Source: Nonomuraea montanisoli (GTDB lineage: Bacteria; Actinomycetota; Actinomycetes; Streptosporangiales; Streptosporangiaceae). Taken from it: DNA of 64,000 nucleotides. The notes beneath the pieces are model-generated. The model saw only the letters and a list, made by a program, of their open reading frames with translations, did not search any database and was not told where the DNA came from. The translations under genes were made by a program, and so were the position numbers. How positions within the stretch are numbered: the stretch's first letter is position 1; each line of letters begins with the position of its first letter. The stretch lies in assembly GCF_013363975.1 (NCBI RefSeq), contig NZ_JABWGN010000002.1, positions 1 to 64,000 of the forward strand, in the 5' to 3' direction. Shown piece by piece: positions 13,733-23,715 of the stretch.

Positions 13733-13929
13733 GACGTCGTTCCTGAACGGCCCGGTGTCCGGCGCCGTCGCCGTTCCGGAGCGTTGAGTGCGCGGGCCGT
13801 GCCTCGCCGTACATGATCCTGAGTCGATCAGGCGTCAGGGCGGCTTATTCTGAAACGAAGGAACTCTGACACGGGAAGGACGACAAAGCTCTGAAACCTG
13901 TTCCCGACGGGCCCCCGCCCGCGCCCACG

Positions 13930-14697
13930 GTGCAGCGCCTGCGCGTGCGCTACGCCAAGCGCGGCCGCCTGCGCTTCACCAGTCACCGCGACATCTCGCG
14001 GGCCGTCGAACGTGCGGTCCGCCGTGCCGGCATTCCGGTGGCCTACAGCGCGGGCTTCTCGCCCCACCCGAAGATCTCCTACGCGGGCGCGGCGCCGACC
14101 GGTGTCGCCAGCGAGGCCGAATACCTCGAGATCGGCGTCACCACGCCGTGTGAGCCGGAGCGCATCCGCGGCGACCTCGACGGGTCGCTGCCGCCCGGGC
14201 TCGACGTGCTAGACGTCGTCGAGGCGGGGCCGGGAGGGCTCGCCGAGCGCCTGGAGGCCTCGGAGTGGGAGGTGCGGTTGCCGGGTGCGGATCCCGGGCT
14301 CGCCGGGGTGGCGGTGGAGAAGTTCCTCTCCGCCGGGGCCGTGGAGGTCGAGCGCCTCACCAAGAAGGGCCCACGCCGCTTCGACGCCCGCGAGGCCGTA
14401 CTGAGGCTGGCGGTGTCCGAGGGGACAGGTAGAACCGCAGCTCAGGTGCCCGGACAGTCGTGTGTCATACTGCGCATGGTTGTTCGGCACATGACGCCTG
14501 CCGTTCGACCCGACGATGTGCTCGCAGGGCTGCGCCTTGTGGCCGACTTCGCGCCGCCGGTTCCCCCCGAGGTGACCAGGCTGGCGCAGGGGCTGCTGGA
14601 CGTCGGCACCGGTGCGCTCGCCGACCCGTTCGACCTTGACCGCGAGACCACGCGCGGCGGCGAAACGGGACCGGTGGGTGAGCACGTCGCCGGTTAA
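13930..14697 (+). CDS. TIGR03936/DUF2344 protein, radical SAM partner
   Basis: The 255-residue protein starts with QRLRVRYAKRGRLRFTSHRD, the hallmark of DUF2344. It is always paired with the radical SAM gene just upstream (in some bacteria the two are fused), which argues for a common complex. The GTG at 13930 is the conventional start. The in-frame sequence continues upstream to a CTG at 13891 that sits behind a GGAAGG motif, so a longer, proline-rich N-terminus is possible. Function unknown. Confidence 0.85.
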   Translation: MQRLRVRYAKRGRLRFTSHRDISRAVERAVRRAGIPVAYSAGFSPHPKISYAGAAPTGVASEAEYLEIGVTTPCEPERIRGDLDGSLPPGLDVLDVVEAGPGGLAERLEASEWEVRLPGADPGLAGVAVEKFLSAGAVEVERLTKKGPRRFDAREAVLRLAVSEGTGRTAAQVPGQSCVILRMVVRHMTPAVRPDDVLAGLRLVADFAPPVPPEVTRLAQGLLDVGTGALADPFDLDRETTRGGETGPVGEHVAG

Positions 14698-14840
14698 GGG
14701 AGTGTCCCGCATGCGTGGGGCACGACCGCTGACAGGACTTGGCGCCCGTGCCCCTTGGCGGGGGCGCGGGCGGACAACGAAACACGAGAGCTCCTGCGCG
14801 GCGCGGCGACGCGCCCGGGAGCTGACGGGAGAGCGCCCGC

Positions 14841-17840
14841 ATGCTCGAGAACGAGCCCAACACCGGGGCCACAGGCTCCGACGGCGGAACAACTGAACAG
14901 TCACCCACCACCCCGCGACGCAAGGTCGCGAGCCGGCCCGCCGGGCCGCCGCCCGAGATTCCCGAGGACGAGCCCGCACAGGTGACCGTCTCCGCGGCCG
15001 AGGCCGCGGCCCGGGCGCCGGAGGCGTCCGGGGGCAGCCCGGACGAGGCCGCGGTCGCCGGCGCCGTCGCGGAGGCCGTCTCCGCGGGGGGCGAGGATGA
15101 CGCCTCCGCCGAGGCCGAGAAGCCCAAGCGATCCAGAACGCGTTCGACGGCCACCACCTCGCGCCGCCGCACCAGCAGGAAGGCCGAGGAGGCCGAGCCG
15201 GCCACCACGGGAGCGTCGGCCGGCGCCGCCGCCGACCAGAGCGGCGACCAGGGCGCCGAGCAGGCCGCGCTGGAGACCGCCGACCGCGTGCTCGCGGCCG
15301 GGAGCGCCGCGCCGGACACCGCGCCGGACACTGGGGCGGCTCCGGAGAGCGCCGAGGCCGAGGCCGCGGCCGCGGCCGCGCCGGTCCGTCGCCGGCGCAC
15401 CCGCAAGAAGGCGGAGCCCGAGGCCGCGGCCGTCGCCGAGGGCGCCGGTCCCACCGGTGACGCCGGCGCGGTCGGCACCGAGGCCACCGCGATCGGCGCG
15501 GACCTTTCCACCGCCGGCACCTCTGCCGCCGGTGCTTCTGCCGCCGGCGGTGACGTCGCCACGGCCGGGTCCGCCCAGGGCGCGAGCGCGGCCGTCGAGG
15601 ACGAGATCCTCGACGAGCTGCCCGAGGACGAGCCGCTCGACGACGAGCCCGCCGGCGAGGACCTCGACGAGGACACCGACCGGCCGAGCCTGCTCGCCGA
15701 CCCGTTCGGCTTCTCCGCGCGCCGCGCCGACGAGCCGGACGCCGTGTTCCAGCGCCCCGCGGCGATCTTCGCTCCGCTGTTCCAGGCGCCCGACCCGACC
15801 CAGGCCCAGCCGTTCCGCCCCGAGCCCGTGCGCGCCGAGCCGGCGCGCCCCGAGCCCGAGGCGGCCGACGACGCCGACGAGAGCGACGAGACCGGCACGG
15901 ACGAGGCGGACGTCTCCGACTCCGACTCCGACCAGGAGGAGGAAGAGGGCGGCAGCCGCCGTCGCCGCCGCCGCAGGGGCGGCCGCGGCCGCGGCAAGGC
16001 CCGCGAGCGCGACGAGTCCGACGGCGACGACTCCGACGAGGACGGCGACGAGGGCGAGGACGAGCAGCCCGAGGAGCAGCAGGACGAGGAGACCTCCAGC
16101 TCGCGCCGCCGGCGCCGCCGCCGCAGGCGCGGCACCGAGGACGGCGCCGAGCCGTCCGGCGACGACCCGCCCAACACCGTCGTCCGCATCCGCGCGCCGC
16201 GCTCCGGCCGCGCCTCGCTGGTCGACACCTCCGCCGACGGCGTGCAGAGCGTGCGCGGCTCCACCCGGCTGGAGGCCAAGAAGCAGCGCCGCCGCGAGGG
16301 ACGCGAGCTGGGCCGCCGCCGGCCGCCGATCATCACCGAGTCGGAGTTCCTGGCCCGGCGCGAGTCGGTCGACCGCATGATGGTGGTGCGCCGCCAGGGC
16401 GACCGCACCCAGATCGCGGTGCTGGAGGACGGCGTCCTCGTCGAGCACTACGTCAACCGCGAGGCCAGCCAGTCGTACGTCGGCAACGTCTACCTGGGCA
16501 AGGTGCAGAACGTCCTGCCCTCGATGGAGGCGGCGTTCGTCGACATCGGCAAGGGCCGCAACGCCGTCCTGTACGCCGGTGAGGTCAACTTCGACACCGC
16601 CGGCCTGGAGGGCCAGCCCAAGCGCATCGAGTCGGCGCTGAAGTCCGGCCAGTCGGTGCTGGTGCAGGTCACCAAGGACCCGATCGGCCACAAGGGCGCC
16701 CGCCTGACCTCGCAGATCAGCCTGCCCGGCCGCTACCTGGTCTACGTGCCCGACGGCTCGATGACCGGCATCAGCCGCAAGCTGCCCGACAAGGAGCGCA
16801 CCCGCCTCAAGAGCATCCTGAAGAAGGTCATGCCGGAGAACGCGGGCGTGATCGTGCGCACCGCGGCCGAGGGCGCCTCCGAGGAGGAGCTGGCCCGCGA
16901 CGTGGCCCGCCTGTCGGCGCAGTGGGAGAACATCCAGAAGAAGGCCAAGTCGGCCAGCCCGCCCGAGCTGCTGTCGGCCGAGCCCGACCTCACCATCCGC
17001 GTGGTGCGCGACGTCTTCAACGAGGACTTCAGCTCGCTCGTCGTGCAGGGCGAGGAGGCGTGGGAGACGGTCGAGGAGTACGTCAAGTACGTCGCCCCGC
17101 ACCTGGCCGAGCGGCTGTCGCGGTGGGACGGCGACCAGGGCGACGTCTTCGAGTCGTACCGGATCGACGAGCAGCTCGGCAAGGCCATGGAGCGCAAGGT
17201 GTGGCTGCCCAGCGGCGGCTCGCTGGTGATCGACCGTACCGAGGCGATGACCGTCGTCGACGTCAACACCGGCAAGTTCACCGGCCAGGGCGGCAACCTC
17301 GAGGAGACCGTCACCCGCAACAACCTGGAGGCGGCCGAGGAGATCGTCCGCCAGCTCAGGCTGCGCGACATCGGCGGCATCATCGTCATCGACTTCATCG
17401 ACATGGTGCTGGAGTCCAACCGCGACCTGGTGCTGCGGCGGCTGCTGGAGTGCCTGGCCCGCGACCGGACCAAGCACCAGGTGGCCGAGGTCACCTCGCT
17501 CGGCCTGGTCCAGATGACCCGTAAGCGGGTCGGTCAGGGGCTGCTGGAGGCGTTCTCCACGCCGTGCGAGTGCTGCAACGGGCGCGGGCTCATCGTCTCC
17601 ACCGAGCCGGTGGAGGCCAAGCCCGAGCCGCGGGGCACGCAGGGCAAGATGTCCGTCGAGAAGGCGGTGGCCGAGAAGCTGGGGGACAAGGGCGGGGAGA
17701 AGGTTTCCGCGGCCAAGGACTCCTCCGGCCGTGATACCGTGACCGGTGCGCTTGATGACGTCCCGACTGAGGACGACCAAGCAGGCCAGTCTTCCGGCAG
17801 GGGGCGGCGACGCTCCCGCCGAGCCAAGTCCGCCGAGTAG
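14841..17840 (+). CDS. rne: Ribonuclease E/G family endoribonuclease with long disordered N-terminus
   Basis: Endonuclease for mRNA decay and rRNA/tRNA processing. In this 999-residue protein, residues 1 to ~470 are low-complexity Ala/Glu/Arg-rich sequence with arginine clusters such as RRRRRRRGGRGRG, likely disordered and RNA-binding. The catalytic part follows: S1 domain ~545-620 (YVGNVYLGKVQNVLPS), DNase I-like domain with VVDVNTGKFTGQ near residue 810, and the zinc-link cysteines C909 and C911/C912. As in other actinomycetes, the accessory region is N-terminal rather than C-terminal as in E. coli. The ATG at 14841 is preceded by GGGAGAG. Confidence 0.94.
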   Translation: MLENEPNTGATGSDGGTTEQSPTTPRRKVASRPAGPPPEIPEDEPAQVTVSAAEAAARAPEASGGSPDEAAVAGAVAEAVSAGGEDDASAEAEKPKRSRTRSTATTSRRRTSRKAEEAEPATTGASAGAAADQSGDQGAEQAALETADRVLAAGSAAPDTAPDTGAAPESAEAEAAAAAAPVRRRRTRKKAEPEAAAVAEGAGPTGDAGAVGTEATAIGADLSTAGTSAAGASAAGGDVATAGSAQGASAAVEDEILDELPEDEPLDDEPAGEDLDEDTDRPSLLADPFGFSARRADEPDAVFQRPAAIFAPLFQAPDPTQAQPFRPEPVRAEPARPEPEAADDADESDETGTDEADVSDSDSDQEEEEGGSRRRRRRRGGRGRGKARERDESDGDDSDEDGDEGEDEQPEEQQDEETSSSRRRRRRRRRGTEDGAEPSGDDPPNTVVRIRAPRSGRASLVDTSADGVQSVRGSTRLEAKKQRRREGRELGRRRPPIITESEFLARRESVDRMMVVRRQGDRTQIAVLEDGVLVEHYVNREASQSYVGNVYLGKVQNVLPSMEAAFVDIGKGRNAVLYAGEVNFDTAGLEGQPKRIESALKSGQSVLVQVTKDPIGHKGARLTSQISLPGRYLVYVPDGSMTGISRKLPDKERTRLKSILKKVMPENAGVIVRTAAEGASEEELARDVARLSAQWENIQKKAKSASPPELLSAEPDLTIRVVRDVFNEDFSSLVVQGEEAWETVEEYVKYVAPHLAERLSRWDGDQGDVFESYRIDEQLGKAMERKVWLPSGGSLVIDRTEAMTVVDVNTGKFTGQGGNLEETVTRNNLEAAEEIVRQLRLRDIGGIIVIDFIDMVLESNRDLVLRRLLECLARDRTKHQVAEVTSLGLVQMTRKRVGQGLLEAFSTPCECCNGRGLIVSTEPVEAKPEPRGTQGKMSVEKAVAEKLGDKGGEKVSAAKDSSGRDTVTGALDDVPTEDDQAGQSSGRGRRRSRRAKSAE

Positions 17841-18073
17841 CCCCCTGAGTGGCTGCTCGAAGGACTGTCCGACGATCCGTCCGGTTCGCCTCGGGCACCG
17901 TTAATCCGGTACCCTAGTGGATCGGTGCGTCAGGTGACGTGCCCTGTTGGCGCGCCCACTCGGTTCGTTGGTTCCAGACAGGATGCGGGTGCGGGCGCAG
18001 CACTCGGCAGTCAACGGCCGCCCCGTCCGGGACGGCCGTGGATCGCAACAGTAGACAGTAGAAGGGTTCCGCG

Positions 18074-18376
18074 GTGTACGCGATCGTTCGTTGCGGCGGC
18101 AGGCAGCAGAAGGTCTCCGTCGGTGACGTCCTCGAGGTGGACAAGGTCGCCGGCGAGGTCGGCTCTTCGATTTCGCTGCCGACGGTGCTCGTCGTCAACG
18201 ACGGCGATGTGACCACGGAGGCGGGCAAGTTCATGGTCAGCGCCGAGATCCTCGGCGAGACCAAGGGTCCGAAGATCCGCATTCTCAAGTACAAGAACAA
18301 GACCGGTTACAAGAAGCGCCAGGGTCACCGCCAGCGGTACACCCAGGTGAAGATCACCGGTATCGACCAGGCCTGA
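18074..18376 (+). CDS. rplU: 50S ribosomal protein L21
   Basis: 100 residues. The N-terminus [17 protein letters not shown] and the C-terminal basic segment [18 protein letters not shown] are diagnostic. The GTG start follows a GAAGGG ribosome binding site. It is co-transcribed with rpmA 15 bases downstream. The 230-base leader upstream (17841-18073) has no gene and presumably carries the promoter. A GGTACCCTAG -10-like box is at ~17907-17916. Confidence 0.98.
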   Translation: MYAIVRCGGRQQKVSVGDVLEVDKVAGEVGSSISLPTVLVVNDGDVTTEAGKFMVSAEILGETKGPKIRILKYKNKTGYKKRQGHRQRYTQVKITGIDQA

Positions 18377-18391
18377 TCGGGAGTTTGAGAG

Positions 18392-18649
18392 ATGGCACAC
18401 AAGAAGGGCGCGTCGTCCACCCGGAACGGCCGTGACTCCAACGCTCAGCGCCTGGGCGTCAAGCGCTTCGGCGGCCAGCTGGTCAACGCGGGCGAGATCA
18501 TCGTCCGTCAGCGTGGCACCCACTTCCACCCCGGCGACAACGTCGGCCGCGGTGGCGACGACACGCTGTTCGCGCTGACCGCGGGTCACGTGCAGTTCGG
18601 CGTCAAGCGCGGCCGTCGCGCCGTGAGCATCGTCCCGGTCGCGGAGTAA
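18392..18649 (+). CDS. rpmA: 50S ribosomal protein L27
   Basis: 85 residues starting [18 protein letters not shown], the conserved N-terminus that reaches the peptidyl transferase centre. There is no Firmicutes-type cleavable extension. The gene lies behind rplU with a GGGAG ribosome binding site and is closed by a strong hairpin. Confidence 0.98.
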   Translation: MAHKKGASSTRNGRDSNAQRLGVKRFGGQLVNAGEIIVRQRGTHFHPGDNVGRGGDDTLFALTAGHVQFGVKRGRRAVSIVPVAE

Positions 18650-18683
18650 CTCGCGGAGTAATCCGCAACCGGAGAGCGTTAGC

Positions 18684-18715
18684 AAGGGGTGGATCGGTTC
18701 CTCGATCCACCCCTT
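18684..18715 (+). terminator. Terminator of rplU-rpmA
   Basis: A perfect 13-bp stem AAGGGGTGGATCG / CGATCCACCCCTT with 6-base loop GTTCCT, followed by a short T-rich stretch (CGCGTTTG). It separates rpmA from obgE. Confidence 0.9.
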
Positions 18716-18775
18716 CGCGTTTGTTCGTGACCGCCCCGCTCACGTGGGGCGGGTCTCGCTGGGACGGGCGCGTGT

Positions 18776-18855
18776 CGTGCGTACGAGGCGCCTGCGCGAC
18801 CGGGGGCCCGTGCGTACGAGCCGCCTGCGCGACCGGGGCCCGTGCGTACGGCGGC
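18776..18855. repeat. 32-33-bp tandem repeat upstream of obgE
   Basis: Two full copies (18776-18808, 18809-18840) and a partial third (18841-18855) of a unit beginning CGTGCGTACGAG and ending GACCGGGGCC. It lies between the rpmA terminator and the obgE start. No gene is inferred. Confidence 0.85.
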
Positions 18856-18977
18856 TGGACAGTGGGCGCCGAAGCACGAGGCGTCCGGGCGAGAACCCGC
18901 GGAAGGCGGGCCGCGGCGGACCGTCCGCGGAAGACTGGGAAGACAACCCCTGCACGGGGGCGTGAGGAGAGGCGGAC

Positions 18978-20330
18978 ATGCCGGACTTCGTGGACCAAGT
19001 GGTCCTGCACGTCAGGGCCGGTGACGGAGGGAACGGCTGCGCCTCCATCCACCGGGAGAAGTTCAAGCCGCTCGGCGGCCCCGACGGGGGCAACGGCGGC
19101 CGGGGCGGTGACGTGATCCTGGAGGTGGATCCCAACACCGCGACCCTGCTCGACTACCACCGCCGCCCGCACCGCAAGGCCGACAACGGCAAGCAGGGGC
19201 AGGGCTCCAACCGCGACGGCGCCAACGGCGGCGACGTCGTCCTGGCCGTGCCCAACGGCACCGTGGTCAAGGACGCCGACACCGGCGAGGTGCTGGTGGA
19301 CCTGATCGGCGCCGGCACCCGCTACGTGATCGCCAACGGCGGCCACGGCGGCCTCGGCAACGCCGCGCTGGCCAGCACCAAGCGCAAGGCCCCCGGGTTC
19401 GCGCTGCTCGGCGAGCCGGGCGACGCGCTCGACGTGATGCTGGAGCTCAAGAGCGTCGCCGACGTCGCCCTGGTCGGCTTCCCCAGCGCCGGCAAGTCGT
19501 CGCTGATCGCGGCGCTGAGCGCGGCCCGGCCGAAGATCGCCGACTACCCGTTCACCACGCTCGTGCCCAACCTCGGCGTCGTCACCGCCGGCGACAACGT
19601 CTTCACGGTCGCCGACGTGCCCGGGCTGATCCCCGGCGCGTCCCAGGGCAAGGGCCTCGGCCACGAGTTCCTGCGCCACGTCGAGCGGTGCGACATGCTC
19701 GTCCACGTCATCGACTGCGCCACGATGGAGCCCGGCCGCGACCCCGTCACCGACTACGAGGTGATCGAGGCCGAGCTGGAGGCGTACGGCAAGCTGGGCG
19801 ACCGGCCGCGCATGGTGGTGCTCAACAAGGCCGACGTGCCCGACGCGCAGGAGCTGGCCGAGCTGGTCAAGTCGGAGTTCGAGGCGCGCGGGCTGCGGGT
19901 GTTCACGGTGTCGGCGGCCACGCACGCCGGACTGCGCGAGCTGACGTTCGCCATGGGCGAGTGGGTCGCCGCCGCCCGCGCCAACCGGCCGGTCGAGGAG
20001 CCCACCCGTCTGGTGATCAAGCCGCGGCAGCTCGGCGAGGCCGGGTTCACGGTCCGCAAGGTCAACGACAACCTCTTCCAGGTCACCGGCGAGAAGCCGG
20101 AGCGCTGGATCCGGCAGACCGACTTCAGCAACGACGAGGCCGTCGGCTACCTCGCCGACCGGCTGGAGCGGCTGGGCGTCGAGGAGGAGCTGGTCAAGGC
20201 GGGCGCGAGCGCCGGCGCCGAGGTGGTCATCGGGTCCATGGAGGGCGGTTACATCTTCGACTGGCAGCCGACGCTGTCCGCCGAGTCCGTCCGCACGGGT
20301 CCGCGCGGCACCGACAGCAGGCTCGGCTAG
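18978..20330 (+). CDS. obgE: GTPase ObgE/CgtA
   Basis: Ribosome-associated GTPase acting in 50S maturation and growth control (in Streptomyces, also aerial development). The 450 residues comprise the glycine-rich Obg fold with [14 protein letters not shown] near residue 36 and the G domain (G1 GFPSAGKSS near ~168, G3 DVPGLI, G4 NKAD). The C-terminal OCT domain follows. The last codons are part of a 33-bp duplication that continues past the stop. The ATG follows GGAGAGG. The gene sits in the conserved rplU-rpmA-obgE-proB-proA order. Confidence 0.97.
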   Translation: MPDFVDQVVLHVRAGDGGNGCASIHREKFKPLGGPDGGNGGRGGDVILEVDPNTATLLDYHRRPHRKADNGKQGQGSNRDGANGGDVVLAVPNGTVVKDADTGEVLVDLIGAGTRYVIANGGHGGLGNAALASTKRKAPGFALLGEPGDALDVMLELKSVADVALVGFPSAGKSSLIAALSAARPKIADYPFTTLVPNLGVVTAGDNVFTVADVPGLIPGASQGKGLGHEFLRHVERCDMLVHVIDCATMEPGRDPVTDYEVIEAELEAYGKLGDRPRMVVLNKADVPDAQELAELVKSEFEARGLRVFTVSAATHAGLRELTFAMGEWVAAARANRPVEEPTRLVIKPRQLGEAGFTVRKVNDNLFQVTGEKPERWIRQTDFSNDEAVGYLADRLERLGVEEELVKAGASAGAEVVIGSMEGGYIFDWQPTLSAESVRTGPRGTDSRLG

Positions 20331-20367
20331 CGCCCGCGCGGCACCGCCAGCAGGCTCGGCCAGCGCC
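20302..20367. repeat. 33-bp direct duplication spanning the obgE stop
   Basis: Unit 1 (20302-20334) contains the last obgE codons and the TAG stop. Unit 2 (20335-20367) follows immediately and differs at two positions, one of which changes the TAG to CAG. The duplication therefore placed a second copy of the obgE C-terminal coding sequence behind the gene. Confidence 0.85.
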
Positions 20368-20472
20368 CGCGCGGCGCGGGCGGCGTTCGGTCAGGGCGCG
20401 TCGTTGCGCCGATCGCCGCTAGGGTTGGTCAGTGTTCACCAAGGCGCGGACGTAGGGGAGAGGCGCGGCCCG

Positions 20473-21066
20473 GTGCGACAGCCCACGACTCGCGAGCGCA
20501 TCCTGGCCGCCGCCGCGCGGCTCCTGGACGAGGCCGGGCTGGCCAAGGTCACCACCAAGGAGATCGCGCGGGTGGCGGGCTTCTCCGAGCCCACGCTGTA
20601 CAAGCACTTCCGCGATAAGGAGGACCTCCTCCTGGCGGTCCTGCACGACGGCCTGCCCTACATCGACGCCCTCTCCGACCTGCCCGCGCGGGCCGGCACG
20701 GGCACGGTCGAGGGCAACCTGCGCGACGTGGCCGAGCAGGCGTCGGGGTTCTTCGACCGGTCCATCCCGGTGGGGTCGGCGATCTTCGCGGAGCGCGACA
20801 TGCTGGCCAAGCAGCGGGCCCGGCTGCGTGAGGCCGACCTGGGGCCGCAGCTCGCCGAGCGGCTGGTGGCCGCGTACCTGCGCGCCGAGCAGCGGCTGGG
20901 CCGGGTCTCGGCGGAGGTGGTCCCGGAGGCGGCGGCCGCGCTGCTGGTGGGGGCGTGCTTCTACCGGGCGTTCGTACGGGCGTACATGGGGGAGGGGCCG
21001 GCCTTCACGCCGGACGTCGTCACGACCCTGCTCCACGGTCTCACGCCCGACGCCTCCACCAGGTGA
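20473..21066 (+). CDS. TetR-family transcriptional regulator
   Basis: 197 residues. The N-terminal helix-turn-helix lies at ~5-50 (TRERILAAAARLLDE, then FSEPTLYKHFRDKEDLL), the canonical TetR DNA-binding signature. The ligand-binding domain is of unknown specificity. The GTG at 20473 was chosen because homology begins there (RQPTTRERIL). An in-frame ATG-less extension reaches 20404. It lies between obgE and proB on the same strand, and no target operator is evident nearby. Confidence 0.85.
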   Translation: MRQPTTRERILAAAARLLDEAGLAKVTTKEIARVAGFSEPTLYKHFRDKEDLLLAVLHDGLPYIDALSDLPARAGTGTVEGNLRDVAEQASGFFDRSIPVGSAIFAERDMLAKQRARLREADLGPQLAERLVAAYLRAEQRLGRVSAEVVPEAAAALLVGACFYRAFVRAYMGEGPAFTPDVVTTLLHGLTPDASTR

Positions 21067-21107
21067 CGGGCGAATGCTCATGCCCGGCCTCGGATAGGCT
21101 TCCAGGT

Positions 21108-22226
21108 GTGCGCGAACGGATCAGCTCAGCGTCGAAGGTCGTCGTCAAGGTCGGCTCCTCCTCGCTGACCACCCCTCAGGGAACGATCGACGTGGACCGG
21201 GTCGACGCCCTGGTCGACGTCCTCGCCGCGCGCCGCCGCACGGGCACCCAGATCGTGCTGGTCTCCTCGGGAGCGATCGCCGCGGGCCTCGGCCCGCTCG
21301 GGCTGGCCACGCGCCCGCGCGACCTCGCCACGCAGCAGGCCGCCGCCTCGGTCGGCCAGGGCGTGCTCGTCGCGCGCTACACCTCCTCCTTCGCCCGGTA
21401 CGGCCTGCGGGTCGGCCAGGTGCTGCTGACCGCCGACGACATGATGCGCCGCGCCCATCACGCCAACGCCCAGCGCACCCTCACCCGGCTGCTGGAGCTC
21501 GGCATCATGCCGATCGTCAACGAGAACGACACCGTCGCCACCGACGAGATCCGCTTCGGCGACAACGACCGGCTGGCGGCGCTGGTCGCCCACCTCGTCC
21601 ACGCCGACGCGCTGGTGCTGCTGTCCGACGTGGACGCCCTCTACGACGGCCCGCCGAGCCGCAGCGGCTCCCGGCGGCTGACCGAGATCCGCGGCCCCGA
21701 GGACCTCGTGGGCGTCGAGCTGGGCAGGAACGGCGCGGCCGTCGGCACCGGCGGCATGGTCACCAAGGTCCAGGCGGCGCGCATCGCCACCGGCGCGGGC
21801 GTACCGGTCGTGCTGACCGCCGCCGCGCACGCCGCGCAGGCGCTGGCCGGCGCCGACGTCGGCACCTACTTCCACCCGGGCGGCCGGCACCCCGGCACCC
21901 GGCTGCTCTGGCTGGCGCACGCCACGACCGGCCGGGGGCGGCTGCACCTCGACGACGGCGCGGTCGAGGCCGTCGTGACGCGCCGCAAGTCGCTGCTGCC
22001 GGCCGGGGTCACCTCCGTGGAGGGCGAGTTCGCCGCCGGTGACCCCGTCGACCTGTGCGCGCCGCGGGGCGCGGTGGTGGCGCGCGGGCTGGTCAACTTC
22101 GACGCGGGTGAGATCCCGGGCCTGCTGGGCCGGTCCACGCGGGAGCTGGCCAGCGAGCTGGGTCCGGAATATGAACGCGAGCTGATCCACCGAGACGACA
22201 TCGTCATACTGGAGTCTCACGGCTGA
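21108..22226 (+). CDS. proB: Glutamate 5-kinase
   Basis: First step of proline synthesis: phosphorylates glutamate. In this 372-residue protein the amino-acid kinase domain has VVKVGSSSLT at the N-terminus and VNENDTVATDEIRFGDND near residue 145, followed by a C-terminal PUA domain. The GTG at 21108 gives the family N-terminus (RERISSASKVVVKVG). The open frame extends farther upstream into the TetR gene without homology. proA follows. Confidence 0.96.
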   Translation: MRERISSASKVVVKVGSSSLTTPQGTIDVDRVDALVDVLAARRRTGTQIVLVSSGAIAAGLGPLGLATRPRDLATQQAAASVGQGVLVARYTSSFARYGLRVGQVLLTADDMMRRAHHANAQRTLTRLLELGIMPIVNENDTVATDEIRFGDNDRLAALVAHLVHADALVLLSDVDALYDGPPSRSGSRRLTEIRGPEDLVGVELGRNGAAVGTGGMVTKVQAARIATGAGVPVVLTAAAHAAQALAGADVGTYFHPGGRHPGTRLLWLAHATTGRGRLHLDDGAVEAVVTRRKSLLPAGVTSVEGEFAAGDPVDLCAPRGAVVARGLVNFDAGEIPGLLGRSTRELASELGPEYERELIHRDDIVILESHG

Positions 22227-22334
22227 CCTGCCGCCGCCCCGTCGCACCCGTGACAGGGCAGGCGGGTTCGCGGGGCGCGGCGACGCCTCCCCGAGGCCGG
22301 CATGTCGATCCAGCACGACAACGAGGAGCGTGTG

Positions 22335-23615
22335 ATGTCCGAGGAGTTCCTGAAGGTCGCCCGCGCGGCACGAGAGGCCGCCGCCGAGCTGGCCCCGCTG
22401 CCGCGGGCGCCGAAGGACCGGGCGTTGCGCGCCGTCGCCGACGCCCTGGAGGCCCACGCCGCCGAGATCGTCGAGGCCAACGCCGAGGACGTCGAGCGGG
22501 CCCGCGAGCAGGGCACGTCCGAGGCGATGATCGACCGGCTGCGGCTCGACGAGGACCGGATCCGGTCCGTGGCCGACGCGGTGCGGCAGGTGGCCGACCT
22601 GCCCGACCCGGTCGGCGAGGTCGTGCGCGGCTCCACCCTTCCCAACGGGCTGGAGCTGCGGCAGCTCCGGGTGCCGCTCGGCGTCATCGGCATCATCTAC
22701 GAGGGCCGCCCCAACGTGACCGTCGACGCGGCGGCGCTCTGCCTCAAGAGCGGCAACGCGGTGCTGCTGCGCGGCTCGTCCAGCGCCTACTCCTCCAACA
22801 CCGCGCTCGTGCGGGTCATGCAGGAGGCGCTGGCGGCGACCGAGGTGCCGGCCGGGGCCGTGCAGCTCGTGCCCGGCCTGACGCGCGACTCGGTCAAGGA
22901 GCTGATGCGGGCGCGCGGGCTGGTCGACGTGCTCATCCCGCGCGGCGGCGCCTCGCTGATCAACTCGGTGGTCGAGGAGTCCACGGTGCCGGTCATCGAG
23001 ACCGGGGTGGGCAACTGCCACGTGTACGTGGACGCCGAGGCCGACCCGAGGCTGGCGGTGGAGATCCTGGTCAACGCCAAGGCGCAGCGGCCGTCGGTGT
23101 GCAACGCGGCCGAGACGTTCCTGGTGCACGCCGGCATCGCCGAGACGTTCGTGCCCATGGCGCTGCGGGCGCTCAAGGAGGCCGGCGTGACGGTCCACGG
23201 CGACGACCGGATCGCCCGCTTCGGCGAGGTCGTGCCCGCGACCGAGGACGACTTCCGCGCCGAGTACCTCTCGCTGGACATCGCCGCGGCGGTCGTCGAC
23301 TCGCTGGAGGACGCGGTGGCCCACATCCGCGCGTACGGCTCCGGGCACACCGACGCGATCGTCACCCGCTCGCAGGGGGCGGCGCGCCGGTTCGTGTCGC
23401 TGGTCGACTCGGCGGCCGTGGCAGTCAACGCTTCCACCCGCTTCACCGACGGCGGCGAGTTCGGGTTCGGCGCGGAGATCGGCATCTCCACGCAGAAGCT
23501 GCACGCGCGCGGCCCGATGGGTCTTCCGGAGCTGACCTCCACCAAGTGGGTCTACACCGGCGAGGGTCAGTTGCGCACCTCCGAGGGCACGGTCATCGCC
23601 GGGGCGGGCTGCTGA
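22335..23615 (+). CDS. proA: Gamma-glutamyl phosphate reductase
   Basis: NADPH-dependent reduction of glutamyl-5-phosphate to the semialdehyde. 426 residues of aldehyde-dehydrogenase fold, with the catalytic cysteine in [13 protein letters not shown] (near residue 256) and the family motif [18 protein letters not shown]. The ATG at 22335 has a GAGGAG ribosome binding site 8 bases upstream. An alternative ATG at 22302 lacks one. It follows proB with a 108-base gap. Confidence 0.96.
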   Translation: MSEEFLKVARAAREAAAELAPLPRAPKDRALRAVADALEAHAAEIVEANAEDVERAREQGTSEAMIDRLRLDEDRIRSVADAVRQVADLPDPVGEVVRGSTLPNGLELRQLRVPLGVIGIIYEGRPNVTVDAAALCLKSGNAVLLRGSSSAYSSNTALVRVMQEALAATEVPAGAVQLVPGLTRDSVKELMRARGLVDVLIPRGGASLINSVVEESTVPVIETGVGNCHVYVDAEADPRLAVEILVNAKAQRPSVCNAAETFLVHAGIAETFVPMALRALKEAGVTVHGDDRIARFGEVVPATEDDFRAEYLSLDIAAAVVDSLEDAVAHIRAYGSGHTDAIVTRSQGAARRFVSLVDSAAVAVNASTRFTDGGEFGFGAEIGISTQKLHARGPMGLPELTSTKWVYTGEGQLRTSEGTVIAGAGC

Positions 23616-23715
23616 CCCGACACGGCGAGCGAAAGTCTCGGCGCGCCTCGGACAACACCGGCCCTTCCGGCGCTAAGGTTGTGCCCCTTATGGGCGTGCC
23701 GGGCAGGAGGGGACG

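Noticed and set aside
14901..17780. 959-codon minus-strand frame opposite RNase E/G
   Set aside because: Antisense shadow; Val/Leu/Gly/Ala composition expected from the complementary strand.
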